64,000 bases of DNA. Origin: Nakazawaea peltata. Its lineage: Eukaryota > Ascomycota > Pichiomycetes > Alaninales > Pachysolenaceae. The notes beneath the pieces were generated by a model, which saw only the letters and a program-made list of their open reading frames with translations, had not been told where the DNA came from and searched no databases. Within the stretch, counting starts at the first letter, position 1, and each line of letters starts with the position of its first letter. The DNA is taken from positions 252,222 through 316,221 of the forward strand of contig BCGQ01000005.1 of NCBI GenBank assembly GCA_001599355.1, read 5' to 3'. This document shows, one piece after another, positions 62,801-64,000 of the stretch. The translations under genes were made by a program, and so were the position numbers.

Positions 62801-63716
62801 GCATTCACACCGACGCTCGATACGTGGTATTTACCAAAGTAGATAAAAAGTCAAATAAAAAGAAAAGTTACAGTTTTGATCTATACTCTACATAAGCAAT
62901 AGCGCAGATGAAAACAATCCGTAGGCATGTACAGAAGAAGGTAACACTTCTACATTCCTGTGAAATCAAAAAATCTGAGAATTATATAAGTCAGGGAAGA
63001 TTCCTGTTTCTTGTAAACCAATAAACCTCACTTCTTGATCCGTTATTCTTGGTCATCACCTTTTTGACTTGAGCATTACTCACAGTTATCTTTGGATATA
63101 ATCTTGATTTGAAACATAAGTTTGAGCGTTGTTATTTGAAAACCTCTGGCTTACAAGTTCCAACATCCACTGATACTGCCCTATCCAAATCAGCAAAGGA
63201 CATCTTTATCTTACAAAAAGATACTGCCGCACATACTTGTCTGGAGACTACCATAGAAACCAGATACTTGCGAGTGTTACCTTAGAGAGATATTTCTCAA
63301 ACTTGACACTAATCCATTTCGGCTAGAGAAAGAATCCAGAGCCTAACGCTAACAGATCCTCTTCCCGCAGGTGCACTATCTTACCAACACCAAACGACAT
63401 CTTGACAGTAATTTATTGCCTGTCACTGTTCAGATCGCTGCCCTATTTTAGGAAGTCTTTAAAGCCTCTCCAGCTTTCTTTAAGTTTCTTTTTCAACCTC
63501 AAAAGCTTCTAATAATTTTCTTTCGCACAGAACCAGGAAGAAAAAAAAAAAAAGAAACGAAGCACACAAAGAGAAAGGACTACAGAAAGAACCAAAAAAG
63601 TCACTGAAATCTGAATTAAAGTTTTATTATTTTTGCCCAGGAACATCGAAGGGAAGAAAAAATAGAACCCCCCAAAAATATTATAATTCATAATTATAGA
63701 CTTGTCTCTAAATATT
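59824..63716. other. Long intergenic region upstream of a Gln/Ala-rich gene
   Basis: About 3.9 kb, the longest gene-free stretch here. I see no ORF over about 100 codons with family similarity, no tRNA-type B box, no snRNA core, no LTR. Points of note: TGCGCA at 59980-59985; a relatively GC-rich stretch about 60308-60440; overlapping short open frames at 60818-61098 that I cannot place; a long A-run at about 63540-63555. It most likely serves as a large promoter and 5' leader for the gene at 63717. Confidence 0.5.
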
Positions 63717-64000
63717 ATGAGCTATATGCAAAGAATAGAGCCTACTATTCGTCATAAGAATTTTAACAAGGTGAATATGCAACTGACACAAGTTTACCCT
63801 TACCCAGGGGGTCAACGTCCAATGGGACCAATGACCGATAAACTCGATTTAGGATACCATCCTTCTTATTCTCAACAATCAGCACAGCAAGCACAAGGAT
63901 TTTATGAGGAGTGGGGAAATAGCATTTCGCCATCATCGTCTGCTACAGCAGCGGCAGCTGCTCTGGCAGCCTCACAACAGCAGATGCTGTTGCAACAACT
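63717..64000 (+). CDS. Gln/Ala-rich protein, probable transcription regulator, N-terminus only
   Basis: The ATG at 63717 opens a frame to the window end (94 full codons). The sequence has PYPGGQRPMGPM, clusters of Gln (QQSAQQAQ, SQQQM, LQQ) and an alanine run. The run TAAAAAxAAS contains a CTG codon, so with CTG read as Ala the tract is unbroken. Low-complexity Gln/Ala N-termini and an unusually long upstream region are typical of yeast developmental regulators such as the Efg1 or Flo8 kind, but I recognise no domain. The reading frame could have a 5' intron or a different start. Confidence 0.5.
   Translation, partial: MSYMQRIEPTIRHKNFNKVNMQLTQVYPYPGGQRPMGPMTDKLDLGYHPSYSQQSAQQAQGFYEEWGNSISPSSSATAAAAALAASQQQMLLQQ

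Overview
This is a nuclear chromosome segment from a budding yeast (Saccharomycotina). Genes are compact, mostly intronless and lie on both strands. Where introns occur they carry the yeast branch site TACTAAC and donors GTAAGT or GTATGT. The main reading is about the genetic code: in-frame CTG codons repeatedly fall where the protein family has alanine. Examples are the GVAAITG and HNIPAMD stretches of CPA1, the HELAH zinc site of LAP2, the KALCLGA stretch of a CYB2-type enzyme, the SExAP motif of both inositol transporters, and EAKG of DPM1. At the conserved positions inspected I found no clear case where CTG must be leucine. This points to the CUG-Ala clade (Pachysolen, Peterozyma, Nakazawaea; NCBI table 26), so standard-code or CUG-Ser translations of these genes are wrong at every CTG. 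I cannot name the species.

Layout. 1-8.6 kb: ESCRT-III VPS24 (truncated by the window edge), CPA1 with a mitochondrial-type presequence, HSP60 with a heat-shock element, the four-exon PBY1 and RXT2. 8.6-19 kb: POL30 (PCNA), a Sel1-repeat protein, and two inositol-transporter paralogues flanking a seven-TM secretory protein. 19-32 kb: LAP2, RPL40 (ubiquitin fusion), an orphan protein, three-exon YIP3, divergent RPL39/RPS22, RPS14, a heme-demethylase-like protein and CDC6. 32-44 kb: four-exon NTF2, AIM21-like, GAS5, AIM24, a tandem pair of FMN 2-hydroxyacid dehydrogenases (the first ending in the peroxisomal signal SKL), an unnamed mitochondrial protein and NFU1. 44-60 kb: a pterin-carbinolamine dehydratase, APM2, a HOL1-type transporter, SGT2, DPM1, VRL1, TSR3 and DNL4 (LIG4). 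60-63.7 kb is about 3.9 kb without a recognisable gene, leading into the first 95 codons of a Gln/Ala-rich protein that runs off the end.

How the genes relate. Most are unlinked housekeeping genes. Some regulation can be read from the promoters: a perfect Gcn4 site before CPA1, a perfect heat-shock element before HSP60, an MCB box before POL30, HomolD boxes before RPS22/RPL39 and RPS14, and a Tbf1-type palindrome plus a Cbf1 box before RPL40. The ribosomal-protein promoters therefore seem to mix ancestral (HomolD) and Candida-like (Tbf1/Cbf1) control. I saw no tRNA, rRNA, CRISPR array, transposon or LTR element.
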